This document shows positions 54,490-62,205 of a stretch of DNA of 64,000 nt, in pieces. The notes under the pieces are model-generated. The model did no database searches. It saw only the letters and a program-made list of their open reading frames with translations, and was not told where the DNA came from. The position numbers and the translations under genes were made by a program. The stretch lies in assembly GCA_947589745.1 (NCBI GenBank), contig CANQCS010000007.1, forward strand, positions 1 to 64,000, written 5' to 3'. This stretch comes from an uncultured Oscillospiraceae bacterium. GTDB taxonomy: Bacteria; Bacillota; Clostridia; Oscillospirales; Oscillospiraceae. How positions within the stretch are numbered: position 1 is the first letter of the stretch; each line of letters starts with the position of its first letter.

Positions 54490-55179
54490 ATGAAACAGAA
54501 AAAAGTGTGCTTCAGTGAGCTGGCCTATCTGCTGGGGATCATCATCCTGGCCTTCGGCACGGCCATGATGGAGAAAGCCGACCTGGGGATCTCCATGGTG
54601 GTTGCCCCGGCCTATCTCCTGCATCTCCGCATCTCACAGAGCTTTCCCGTGTTCTCCTTCGGGATGGCCGAATATGTGCTCCAGGCCGCCCTGCTGATTG
54701 TGCTGGTCCTTGTGATGCGGCGGGGCAAGCTCAGCTATTTGTTCTCCTTTGTCACCGCCGTTTTCTATGGGATGGTCCTGGACCTCTCCATCCTGGTGCT
54801 CCGGCCTCTGCCGGGCAGCGGACCGGGCTGGCGAATCGCCTTCTACGTGCTGGGGATGCTGCTCTGCTCCGTGGGCGTGTCCTTCCTGTTTCACACCTAT
54901 ATCGCTCCGGAGGCGTATGAGCTGTTTGTAAAAGAGATCTCGGCCAGGTACGGCTACCGGATCGACCGGGTGAAAACGGTTTATGACTGTTGCAGCTGCC
55001 TGGTGGGAGTGGCGCTTTCATTTGCTTTCTTCGGCTTCGGGCATTTTGAAGGGGTCAAACTGGGCACCATATTCTGTGCCCTGGTCAACGGATGGCTGAT
55101 CGGCCGGATCAGCAGGGGGTTGGAGGCCGCGTTTGAATTTCAGGATGCCCTTCCTCTGCGGGAATGGTTCAACAGATAA
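54490..55179 (+). CDS. YczE/DUF6198-like integral membrane protein
   Basis: Protein of 229 aa with about five to six hydrophobic helices. The opening ELAYLLGIIILAFGTAMMEKADLGISMVVAPAYLLH is the usual start of the YczE/YitT-like membrane family (G-x-A-x-x-x-x-A-x-L-G-x-S). A soluble stretch, FVKEISARYGYRIDRVKTVYD, separates it from the last two helices. The function is unknown. The ATG at 54490 is preceded by GGGAG. It has its own promoter and converges on a small-protein gene, with a shared hairpin between them. Confidence 0.78.
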   Translation: MKQKKVCFSELAYLLGIIILAFGTAMMEKADLGISMVVAPAYLLHLRISQSFPVFSFGMAEYVLQAALLIVLVLVMRRGKLSYLFSFVTAVFYGMVLDLSILVLRPLPGSGPGWRIAFYVLGMLLCSVGVSFLFHTYIAPEAYELFVKEISARYGYRIDRVKTVYDCCSCLVGVALSFAFFGFGHFEGVKLGTIFCALVNGWLIGRISRGLEAAFEFQDALPLREWFNR

Positions 55180-55209
55180 CAGAAGGAAGGTCTGCGCCTG
55201 CCGGATAAA

Positions 55210-55243
55210 ATGGGACTGCCGGGGTCAATCCCCGGCGGTCCCG
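55210..55243. terminator. Bidirectional hairpin between convergent genes
   Basis: Stem GGGACTGCCGGGG / CCCCGGCGGTCCC with a TCAAT loop. It serves the first 59-aa gene on the minus strand and the membrane-protein gene on the plus strand. Confidence 0.7.
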
Positions 55244-55257
55244 TCATACTTATTTGA

Positions 55258-55437
55258 TTACTTCCGCAGGATGCTGCGCTTGATCTTCTCGCCCAGGGAG
55301 ACCCGGCCCAGGTCGTACCAGGGGGTGTGGCCGTCGGCGCTGCGGCTGCTCTGGAGCTCGGCATAGGCGCTGTAATTGGAGTTGACCAGCAGGAAGTCGT
55401 TGGAGTTCATGCGGTTCATGGTGTAGATGGTGTTCAT
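55258..55437 (-). CDS. Small protein, 59-aa paralog 1
   Basis: Reads MNTIYTMNRMNSNDFLLVNS, then NYSAYAELQSSRSADGHTPW, YDLGRVSLGEKIKRSILRK. It is 50 of 59 residues or better identical to the second copy at 55920-56099. GGAGGAACAAACA precedes each ATG. No homology with a known function was recognised. The ordered N-terminus and basic C-terminus (KIKRSILRK) suggest a small soluble or nucleic-acid-contacting protein. Its upstream region contains inverted GCCGC/GCGGC-type sequences shared with the second copy. Confidence 0.75.
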   Translation of the reverse strand: MNTIYTMNRMNSNDFLLVNSNYSAYAELQSSRSADGHTPWYDLGRVSLGEKIKRSILRK

Positions 55438-55639
55438 TGTTTGTTCCTCCTTATATCGTCCGCCGCCGCTGTATCGCGTCGGCTCTTTGTTTTGATGATC
55501 TAATTATAGCGCGTTTTAGATGGAAGTAAATGGGTATACAATCCAAACTTCCTGCTGTTTTTTGTATTCAAAGCACAATTTATGCCAAACGCGCGGGGAC
55601 GCTCCGCGGGGCGCTGCCTGTTCAAGACTGGTAAAAAAA

Positions 55640-55670
55640 GGGCCCGCCGGGGTCAAACCCCGGCGGGTCC
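55640..55670 (-). terminator. Terminator hairpin, distal duplicate
   Basis: Stem GGGCCCGCCGGGG / CCCCGGCGGGTCC; on the minus strand CTTTTTTTAC follows, so this copy retains the T tract. The other copy is at 55874-55904. Confidence 0.8.
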
Positions 55671-55675
55671 CAGCG

Positions 55676-55868
55676 TGTCGAAAAAGCCTCGCAGAGTTTC
55701 GCGCCCGCAGGCGCGAAAGCCAGTGTAATCGTTTTTTCCGGCGGCGTGTACGTCGGAAAAAACACTTTGCGCGGAGCGTGCGTCGAATCTGTGCGCCTTT
55801 GGCGCACAGGTGAGGCGCGTAGCGCAGCGAATCCTTTTGTCGGAAAAGGCCGCAGGCCTTTTTCGACA
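55676..55868 (+). repeat. Repeat family B, copy 2
   Basis: 193-bp element almost identical to copy 1 at 8601-8794, with the same TGTCGAAAAAGCC and GGCCTTTTTCGACA ends. It lies between two copies of the same terminator hairpin, separating one of them from its T tract. Confidence 0.88.
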
Positions 55869-55873
55869 GTCTC

Positions 55874-55904
55874 GGGCCCGCCGGGGTCAAACCCCGGCGG
55901 GCCC
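55874..55904 (-). terminator. Hairpin duplicate proximal to the second 59-aa gene
   Basis: Stem GGGCCCGCCGGGG / CCCCGGCGGGCCC with a 5-base loop and no T tract after it on the minus strand. The T tract is now beyond repeat B2. Confidence 0.7.
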
Positions 55905-55919
55905 ATCTGACACATTTGA

Positions 55920-56099
55920 TTACTTCCGCAGGATAGTGCGCTTGATCTTCTCGCCCAGGGAGACCCGGCCCAGCTCATACCAGGGGGTGCGGCCGTCGGT
56001 GCTGCGGCTGCCCTGGAGCTCGGCGTAGGCGCTGTAGTTGGAGTTGACCAGCAGGAAGTCGCTGGAATCCAGGCGGTTCATGGTGTAAATGGTGTTCAT
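55920..56099 (-). CDS. Small protein, 59-aa paralog 2
   Basis: Reads MNTIYTMNRLDSSDFLLVNS, then NYSAYAELQGSRSTDGRTPW, YELGRVSLGEKIKRTILRK. Same length, ribosome site (AGGAGGAACAAACA) and terminator type as paralog 1, so this is a tandem duplication of gene plus control regions. The few amino-acid differences are conservative (Met-Asn to Leu-Asp, Asp to Glu, Ser to Thr), indicating selection on the protein. Function is unknown. Confidence 0.75.
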   Translation of the reverse strand: MNTIYTMNRLDSSDFLLVNSNYSAYAELQGSRSTDGRTPWYELGRVSLGEKIKRTILRK

Positions 56100-56364
56100 T
56101 GTTTGTTCCTCCTTCTATCGTCTGCCGCCGCGGTATCGTGGCGGCTCTTTGTCTTGACGAGAGGATTATATCGCGTTTCTGGGGGAAGTAAACGGGCCTG
56201 CAGTCCAAACTTCCCTATGTTTTTTGTGCTTGCCGCACAAGCTTGCTCAGGCGCGCACAGGCGGTGCGCGGAGGAAGAACGCGCTACCGCGGATTGACAT
56301 TGGGGCGGAAGTTGCCTATAATCAAACCAGCGAGATACCGAATCGAATGACAGGAGGAGATCCA

Positions 56365-58731
56365 ATGTCTGTCCATGCGAAGAAATTCCAATGCCAGCGG
56401 GGCGGCCTGACCATCCGGGGCACCGAGTACCGGGGGAGCGGGGAGAACCTGCCCATCGCCGTGGTGAGCCACGGCTTCTTGGCAAACAGCGACAGCACCA
56501 AGGGCTACGCCAAGCAGCTGGCGGAGCTGGGCTACGCCGCCTACTGCTTCGACTTCTGCGGCGGATGCCTCCACGGAAGGAGCGGCGGGGCCACCGTGGA
56601 CATGACGGTCCTCACCGAGGTGGAGGACCTGAAGGCCGTCATCCAGTACGCCCGGTCCCTGCCCGGCAACGACCCCGGCCGCCTCACCCTCATGGGGTGC
56701 AGCCAGGGGGGCTTTGTCAGCGCCCTTACGGCGGCGGAGCTAGGGGACCAGGTGGAGCGGCTGGTGCTGTTCTACCCGGCGCTGTGCATCCCCGACGACG
56801 CCAGGGCGGGAAAGATGCTGTTCTTCCGCTTCGACCCGGCCAACATCCCCGAGGTGCTGGGCGGCGGCCCGGTCCGCCTGGGGCGGGACTACGCCGCCAC
56901 CATGCTGGACGTGGACCCCTTCGCCGCCATCGCGCCCTACCGGGGCCCGGTGCTCATCGTCCACGGGGACAAGGACGAGGTGGTCCACCCGGACTACGCC
57001 CGGGGCGCCGCGGCGGCCTATGAGGAGGCCGCGCCCCGGCGGTGCAGCCTGGCGGTGCTCCAGGGTGCGGGCCACGGCTTCGCCCCGTCCCATGACGCCG
57101 ACGCCATGGCCCTGGTCCGGGAGTTCCTGGCGGGGCGGTCCCTGGTGCTGTCCGTGGACGTGTCCCTCACCGGCAGGGGCTGGACCTGGACGCCCCTGGA
57201 GCGCACCACCCGCCTGCCCTTCACCGGCCACGCCGTGACCTCCTGGTTCACCGGCGAGGTCCTCCCCGGCGCGGCGGACACCCAGCGCCGGACCCCGGGC
57301 GGCCGCCGCTTCTGCGCGGACTACACCCTGGAGGGCAAGGACTATACCGGCGCGCCCTGCCGGGTCCACATCGTGAACGTGGACGAGGGCCGGGGCTGGA
57401 CCCCCACGGTGGATACGGACAGCGAAGCCCTGTCGTTCCTGAAGGACGGCGGCTGCACCGCCTGCCTGGAGCAGCGCCCCCAGGGGCCGGTGGTCCGCAT
57501 CTTTGCTCCCGCCGCCGCCAAGCCCCAGGCCGCTCCGCCGGAGAACCATATGCGCTACCGGACGGACCGCTACGGGAACAAGCTCTCCATCCTGGGCCTG
57601 GGCTGTATGCGCTTCCACCGGAGCGGGAACCGCATCGACATGGCGGAGGCGGAGCGGGTGGTCATGGCCGCCTATGAGCGGGGCGTCAACTACTTCGACA
57701 CCGCCTACGTCTACCCCGGCAGCGAGGCCGCCTTAGGGGAAATTCTGGAGAAGAACGGCATCCGGGACCGGGTCAACATCGCCACCAAGCTGCCCCACTA
57801 CCTGATCCGCAGCCGGGAGGCCCTGGAGAAGCGCTTCACGGAGCAGCTCCAGCGCCTGCGGACGGACCACATCGACTACTACCTGATGCATATGCTCAGC
57901 GACACCGCCGCCTGGGAGCGGCTGAAGGGGCTGGGTATCGTGGAGTGGCTGGAGGAGAAGCGGCGGAGCGGGGCCATCCGGCAGGTGGGCTTCTCCTACC
58001 ACGGCGGTACGGACACCTTCTGCCGCCTGGTGGACGCCTACGACTGGGACTTCTGCCAGATTCAGTACAACTACCTGGACCGCCACACCCAGGCGGGGGA
58101 GCGGGGCCTGCGCTACGCCCACGAGAAGGGCCTGCCGGTGATCATCATGGAGCCCCTGCGGGGCGGCAAGCTGGTGCGGATGCTGCCGGAGGAGGCCAAG
58201 GCTATTTTTGACGCCTATCCGGTCCAATATACCCCGGCCCAGTGGGCGTTCCGCTGGCTGTGGGACCAGCCGGAGGTGACGTGCGTGCTGTCCGGCATGA
58301 ACACGGTGGAGATGGTCCTGGAGAACACGGAGACCGCCTCCCAGGCGGACGCGGGCTGCATGACCCCGGAGGACGGCGAGATGCTCCAGCGGGTGGCGGC
58401 GGCCATCAACGGGAAGCTGAAGGTGGGCTGCACGGGCTGCGGCTACTGTATGCCCTGTCCCCAGGGGGTGGACATCCCCGGCACCTTCGCGGCGTATAAC
58501 CGGAAGTACACGGAGAACGGGGGAGCGGCCCTCCGGGAGTACCTGATGGGCACGGCGTTCCGCGGAAAATCCGCTGCCGCCTCCAACTGCGTGGGGTGCG
58601 GGAGGTGCGAAAGCCATTGCCCCCAGGGCATTGCCATTCGCCAGGAGCTGAAGAACGCCGCCTCCGAACTGGAGGGGCCGACATATAAGGCGGCCAGCCG
58701 CCTTATTAACCGTCTTCATATCTTCGGATAG
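56365..58731 (+). CDS. Fusion: alpha/beta hydrolase + DUF3237-like + aldo/keto reductase with [4Fe-4S] domain
   Basis: Protein of 788 aa with three parts. Residues about 1-255: alpha/beta hydrolase (VSHGFLANS, nucleophile GCSQGG, HGDKDEV, GAGHGF). Residues about 257-390: a beta-rich domain resembling DUF3237 (TGHAVTSWFTGEVLPGAADTQ). Residues about 393-788: aldo/keto reductase barrel (YFDTAYVYPGSE, ATKLPHY, HMLS, GFSYHGGTDTF) ending in a ferredoxin-like part with CTGCGYCMPCPQGVDIP and CVGCGRCESHCPQGI. AKR proteins with this C-terminus are common as separate genes, and the fusion is unusual. The ATG at 56365 follows AGGAGG. It may couple hydrolysis of an ester to carbonyl reduction. Confidence 0.85.
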   Translation: MSVHAKKFQCQRGGLTIRGTEYRGSGENLPIAVVSHGFLANSDSTKGYAKQLAELGYAAYCFDFCGGCLHGRSGGATVDMTVLTEVEDLKAVIQYARSLPGNDPGRLTLMGCSQGGFVSALTAAELGDQVERLVLFYPALCIPDDARAGKMLFFRFDPANIPEVLGGGPVRLGRDYAATMLDVDPFAAIAPYRGPVLIVHGDKDEVVHPDYARGAAAAYEEAAPRRCSLAVLQGAGHGFAPSHDADAMALVREFLAGRSLVLSVDVSLTGRGWTWTPLERTTRLPFTGHAVTSWFTGEVLPGAADTQRRTPGGRRFCADYTLEGKDYTGAPCRVHIVNVDEGRGWTPTVDTDSEALSFLKDGGCTACLEQRPQGPVVRIFAPAAAKPQAAPPENHMRYRTDRYGNKLSILGLGCMRFHRSGNRIDMAEAERVVMAAYERGVNYFDTAYVYPGSEAALGEILEKNGIRDRVNIATKLPHYLIRSREALEKRFTEQLQRLRTDHIDYYLMHMLSDTAAWERLKGLGIVEWLEEKRRSGAIRQVGFSYHGGTDTFCRLVDAYDWDFCQIQYNYLDRHTQAGERGLRYAHEKGLPVIIMEPLRGGKLVRMLPEEAKAIFDAYPVQYTPAQWAFRWLWDQPEVTCVLSGMNTVEMVLENTETASQADAGCMTPEDGEMLQRVAAAINGKLKVGCTGCGYCMPCPQGVDIPGTFAAYNRKYTENGGAALREYLMGTAFRGKSAAASNCVGCGRCESHCPQGIAIRQELKNAASELEGPTYKAASRLINRLHIFG

Positions 58732-58734
58732 GCG

Positions 58735-59360
58735 CTGTGACTTTTCCCCCGTGGGAAAAGTCACCAAAAGCACGTTTAAGAAAACCAATGGTTTTCTTAA
58801 AAATCTTTCCTGAATGTTTTGATTTCTTTTGCGCTCGCCCTGTGGCTGGTTTTGTCTAAACCGGGCCGGGTCCCGTGTATGGGGTGAAGCGGCTACCCGC
58901 ATATGTCCCCAAGGACAGTGAAGCGCTGGGGCGGGGACTCATTGGGTGCGTTGGTCGGTTTTACGTTATCCAACTGTTGGTTGCTCCGTTCCACTACGCA
59001 ATTGGCAGATTTCCGTATACGGTCCGCGTCGTACTGCGTCCTGCTCCGTTCCACTGTGCAAAAGAAACATTTTCCGTATACGACCCGACAAGAAACATGT
59101 ATCAATTGCGTAGTGGAACGGAGCAACCGGCAGTAAGACTACGGAAAAACAACACCGCAGTCCCGATGAAAGCTTTCCCTGGCCCCTAGTTCCACCATCC
59201 ATCTGCCCTTAACGTCCCTCCAAACGGCCGGGATTCTTAAGGGGGCGCGAGCCCCCTTAAGCGCACTTTTGGTGACTTTTCCTGCGAGGGAAAAGTCACC
59301 GGGGGGCGCCCCGCCTGGGGGGCGAATCAGACCAGGTGGGGGGCGGAGCCCCCACCGCAG
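58735..59360 (-). repeat. Dispersed repeat family A, copy 9
   Basis: Complete copy, tail left: GTGACTTTTCCCC/GGGAAAAGTCAC, TTAAGAAAACC/GGTTTTCTTAA, the arm TGTCCCCAAGGACAGTGAAG, three core units (near 58981, 59042 and 59105; the middle one mutated to CCACTGTGC), GATGAAAGCTTTCCCTGG, CTTAAGGGGGC/GCCCCCTTAAG and the hairpin GGTGACTTTTCC/GGAAAAGTCACC. A GGGGGGCGGAGCCCCC hairpin lies against the M42 gene. Confidence 0.86.
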
Positions 59361-59386
59361 AATCTACGAAACAGGAGGACCCCGTT

Positions 59387-60469
59387 TTGCCAATGGACAA
59401 GCAGTCAGCATTGCAAATGATCGCAGATATTTCCAATGCCAACGGCGCCCCCGGCTTCGAGGACGAGGTGGTCCGCGTCCTGCGGACCCACGCCCAGGGC
59501 CTGGGGGAGCTGAGGGAGGACACCCTCAGAAATTTCTATATCCACCGGCGGGGCAACCGGGGCGGCCGCCCCGTTGTCCAGCTGGACGCCCACACCGACG
59601 AGGTGGCCTTCATGGTCCAGGCCGTGAAGCCCGACGGCACCCTCCGCATCATCCCCCTGGGCGGCTGGGTCACCAGCAACATCCCCGCCCACAAGGTCTG
59701 GGTGCGCAACGCCCTGGGCCAGTACATCCCCGGCATCACCGCCAGCAAGCCGCCCCACTTCCTCTCCGAGGCCGAGCGGCGGAGCCTGCCGGAGATGTCC
59801 GCCCTCTCCGTGGACGTGGGGGCCGTCTCGGCCAGGGACGCTGTGGAAAACTTCCACATTCGCATCGGCGAGCCCATCGTCCCCGACGTCACCTTCCGCT
59901 ATGACGAGGCCCATGGCCTCATGGAGGGCAAGAGCTTCGACTGCCGCCTGGGCTGCGCCGCAATGCTGGCCACCCTCCGGGAGCTGGAGGGGGAGGACCT
60001 CCAGGTGGACGTGGTGGGGGCCTGCGCCGCCCAGGAGGAGGTGGGCACCCGGGGCGCGGTGGTCACCGCCCGCACCGTCCGGCCCGACGTTGCCATCATC
60101 TTCGAGGGCTGCCCGGCGGACGACACCTGCGTGGAGCCCTATATGGTCCAGACCGCCATCAAGCGGGGCCCCATGCTCCGCCACATCGACGCCCGGATGA
60201 TCACTCACCCCCGGTTCCAGCGCCTGGCCCTGGACACCGCCGCCCGCCACGGCATCCCGGTCCAGGAGGCGGTCCGCAGCGGCGGCAGCACCAACGGCGC
60301 CAGCATCCACCTGTCCGGCCAGGGCGTGCCCTGCATCGTGGTGGGCATCCCGGTGCGCTACGCCCACACCCACTACGGCCTCTCGGCCTGGTCCGATTTC
60401 GAGAACGCCGTCAGGCTGGCCTGCGCCATCCTGCGGGAGCTGGACGGGGAGACGATCCGAGGGTTTTAA
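59387..60469 (+). CDS. M42 family aminopeptidase/endoglucanase-like metallopeptidase
   Basis: Cocatalytic zinc peptidase-like protein of 360 aa. Family segments are GAPGFEDEVVRVL, LDAHTDEVAFMV (first metal His/Asp), KSFDCRLGCAAML (usually LDDR), CAAQEEVGTRGA (catalytic and metal Glu), IFEGCPADD and a final IPVRYAHTHYGLS in place of RHsp. Several ligands differ slightly from textbook M42, so metal use may differ. The TTG at 59387 has AGGAGG eight bases upstream; ATG at 59393 is the alternative. It converges on the recombinase gene. Confidence 0.88.
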   Translation: MPMDKQSALQMIADISNANGAPGFEDEVVRVLRTHAQGLGELREDTLRNFYIHRRGNRGGRPVVQLDAHTDEVAFMVQAVKPDGTLRIIPLGGWVTSNIPAHKVWVRNALGQYIPGITASKPPHFLSEAERRSLPEMSALSVDVGAVSARDAVENFHIRIGEPIVPDVTFRYDEAHGLMEGKSFDCRLGCAAMLATLRELEGEDLQVDVVGACAAQEEVGTRGAVVTARTVRPDVAIIFEGCPADDTCVEPYMVQTAIKRGPMLRHIDARMITHPRFQRLALDTAARHGIPVQEAVRSGGSTNGASIHLSGQGVPCIVVGIPVRYAHTHYGLSAWSDFENAVRLACAILRELDGETIRGF

Positions 60470-60501
60470 AATTTTCTTATCCTGCCGGAAAAGGGGAGAG
60501 G

Positions 60502-62001
60502 TCAGGGGTCAGAGACGGGCGGCCGGAAACGAAAGACGATCTCCACCGTTTTGTTTTCGCCGATCACCACCCGCTCCACCAGCGCCGCCACCGTGCCCCG
60601 GTCCAGGTCCCGGAAGGACAGCAGGGCCTCCGCGTCCTCCACGGCGGAGGTCGCCATCCGGGGGGCGTCCTCCCACTCGGCCAGCCGCGTCTCCAGGGCG
60701 GACCGCTTTTTCCGCGCCTGGGCCAGGAGCGCGGCGAACTCCGCCTCGGTCAGCGTCCCCGCCGCCCGGTCCTCGTAGAGCCGGCCCATGACGGCCTCCT
60801 GCCGGTCCAGCTGCTGCCGGGTCCGCTCCAGGCGGCGCTGCCCGTCCCCCGTGTCCTCCCGGCAGGCCGCCGCCAGCGCCTGGGGGTTGATGCCCCGGGC
60901 CGCCTCCTGCAGCGCCTGCCGCAGCGTGCCGGTCACCCGGTCCTCCCGGACGCAGTGGGAGGTACACAGCCCCAGCCGTCCGCCCCGCCGCCAGCCCTGG
61001 CAGACCATGTAGGTCCGGGCGGGGCTCTCCCGGACGTAGGTCATGGGGGACCCGCACTTGCCGCAGAAGGCCAGCCCGGTCAGCAGATGCCCGCCGCCGC
61101 CCCCGGCCCGGTAGGACCGCAGCCCCAGCAGGGCCTGGGCCCGGTCGAAGGCCTCCTGGTCCACGATGGCCGGGTGGGTGTTGGGCACGGTAATCCACTC
61201 CTCCGGGGGCAGGTCCCGGTACTGGTCCAGCTTGTAGTTGATCTTCACCCGGCGGTTCTGGGTCAGGTGGCCCGCGTAGGTGGGGTTGGTCAGGATCCGC
61301 CGCACCGCCCGGTCGCTCCACACGCCGGGGAACCGGGCCTGCCCGCCGCCGCCCCGGTACTGGGCCGGGGTGGGGAAGCCCCCCTCGGTCAGCTCCTTGG
61401 CCACCCCGGCCACGCTGCCCGACTGCAGATACCGCCGGAACAGCTCCCGCACTACCTCCGCCGCCGCCTCGTCCACCGCCAGGCGGCCCGGCCGGGCCGG
61501 GTCCTTGGCGTAGCCGAAGGGGGCCTGTGCGCCGATGAACCTCCCCGCCCGCTTCCGGGCGGTGAGGGCTGCCCGCACCTTCCGGGACACGTCGGCGGTG
61601 TAGAAGTCGTTGGCCGCGGTGAGGAAGGGAAAGAGGGCCCCGGCGCTGCCGCTCTCCCGGGTGTCCAGCCCCTCGGACACGGCGATGTACCGCACCCCCT
61701 TCCGGGGGAAGTAGATCTGATAGTAGTACGCCGTCCAGATCTGGTCCCGGCCCAGCCGGGACAGGTCCTTGGTCAGCACCGTGTGGATGAGCCCCCGGTC
61801 GATGTCGTCCAGCAGCTCCCGGAACCCTGGCCGGTCGAAGGTGAGGCCCGAAACCCCGTCGTCGGCGTACTCCCGCGCCACGGCCCAGCCCCGAGCAGCG
61901 GCGTACTGGGTGAGGTAGGCCCGCTGGCTTTCGATGCTGGCGGACTCGCCCTGGCGCTCGTCGTCCCGGGACAGCCGCAGGTAGATGCCTACCGCCTCCA
62001 T
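60502..62001 (-). CDS. Large serine recombinase of the dpaA element
   Basis: Serine integrase of 499 aa. The catalytic domain has GIYLRLSRDDE with Ser11 as the nucleophile, then DGVSGLTFDRPGF and LTKDLSRLGRD. The recombinase domain (APFGYAKD ... GGFPTPAQY ... WSDRAVRRILTNPTYAGHL) follows, then a zinc ribbon (CGKCGSPM ... CQGW ... CTSHC), a coiled coil (about 385-455) and a basic tail. All catalytic landmarks are intact. It lies 200 bases from the right joint and points inward, as in sporulation excision elements. The start at 62001 overlaps a 46-codon gene by 13 bases, implying coupled translation; no strong ribosome site of its own is seen. Confidence 0.93.
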   Translation of the reverse strand: MEAVGIYLRLSRDDERQGESASIESQRAYLTQYAAARGWAVAREYADDGVSGLTFDRPGFRELLDDIDRGLIHTVLTKDLSRLGRDQIWTAYYYQIYFPRKGVRYIAVSEGLDTRESGSAGALFPFLTAANDFYTADVSRKVRAALTARKRAGRFIGAQAPFGYAKDPARPGRLAVDEAAAEVVRELFRRYLQSGSVAGVAKELTEGGFPTPAQYRGGGGQARFPGVWSDRAVRRILTNPTYAGHLTQNRRVKINYKLDQYRDLPPEEWITVPNTHPAIVDQEAFDRAQALLGLRSYRAGGGGGHLLTGLAFCGKCGSPMTYVRESPARTYMVCQGWRRGGRLGLCTSHCVREDRVTGTLRQALQEAARGINPQALAAACREDTGDGQRRLERTRQQLDRQEAVMGRLYEDRAAGTLTEAEFAALLAQARKKRSALETRLAEWEDAPRMATSAVEDAEALLSFRDLDRGTVAALVERVVIGENKTVEIVFRFRPPVSDP

Positions 62002-62129
62002 GTCCGCGCCCTGTTTTTCCCGTCCTTCCGCCTGTCCCGCAGCAGGGCCTTGAGAATGTCCTCCAGCGCCGGGCCGTCCTCCGCGAACCAGACCCGGCGG
62101 GGGCAGGTGGTTTCCCTGGTTTTGGCCAT
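61989..62129 (-). CDS. 46-aa protein overlapping the recombinase start (possible directionality factor)
   Basis: Reads MAKTRETTCPRRVWFAEDG, then PALEDILKALLRDRRKDGKN and RARTWRR. It has an excellent ribosome site (AAAGGAG, eight bases before the ATG at 62129), and its stop lies 13 bases inside the recombinase gene. The acidic-then-basic pattern with a central ILKALL helix would suit a small DNA- or recombinase-binding partner. Calling it a recombination directionality factor is inference from position only. Confidence 0.72.
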   Translation of the reverse strand: MAKTRETTCPRRVWFAEDGPALEDILKALLRDRRKDGKNRARTWRR

Positions 62130-62150
62130 ACACACCGCTCCTTTCCCCAC

Positions 62151-62179
62151 ATCCTATGGCGGGAAGGGGGGCGGTATGC
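62151..62179 (-). promoter_or_regulatory. SigE-like promoter candidate for the recombinase cassette
   Basis: On the minus strand GCATACC (62173-62179) and CATAGGAT (62151-62158) are separated by 14 bases. The mother-cell SigE consensus is roughly G-H-ATA-W-T, 14 bases, CATACAHT. Start codon of the 46-aa gene is 22 bases downstream. Matches are partial; this would fit mother-cell-specific excision. Confidence 0.4.
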
Positions 62180-62200
62180 TTATCCCTTTCCTCCCGCCGC

Positions 62201-62205
62201 CGGGG
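62201..62205 (+). other. Right recombination joint (attR)
   Basis: CGGGG identical to the left joint at 42593-42597. Element DNA ends here; codon 239 of dpaA (GTG) begins with its last G. Confidence 0.8.

Larger units (their letters stand above)
42593..62205 (-). mobile_element. 19.6-kb skin-like intervening element splitting dpaA
   Basis: The DNA between the two CGGGG joints (19,608 bp). Removing it fuses GGC GGG G to TG GAT and restores one 285-codon dpaA, followed by dpaB. A large serine recombinase and a small overlapping gene sit at the right end, transcribed inward. Known precedents are skin in sigK, SP-beta in spsM and vfbin in spoVFB, where a serine recombinase excises the insert in the mother cell. 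The cargo lacks phage structural genes and includes pssA and psd. Whether excision still happens is not shown by the sequence. Confidence 0.85.

Noticed and set aside
42593..62205. Conventional prophage
   Set aside because: No terminase, capsid, tail, lysis or replication genes are present; only the recombinase and a small gene are phage-like.
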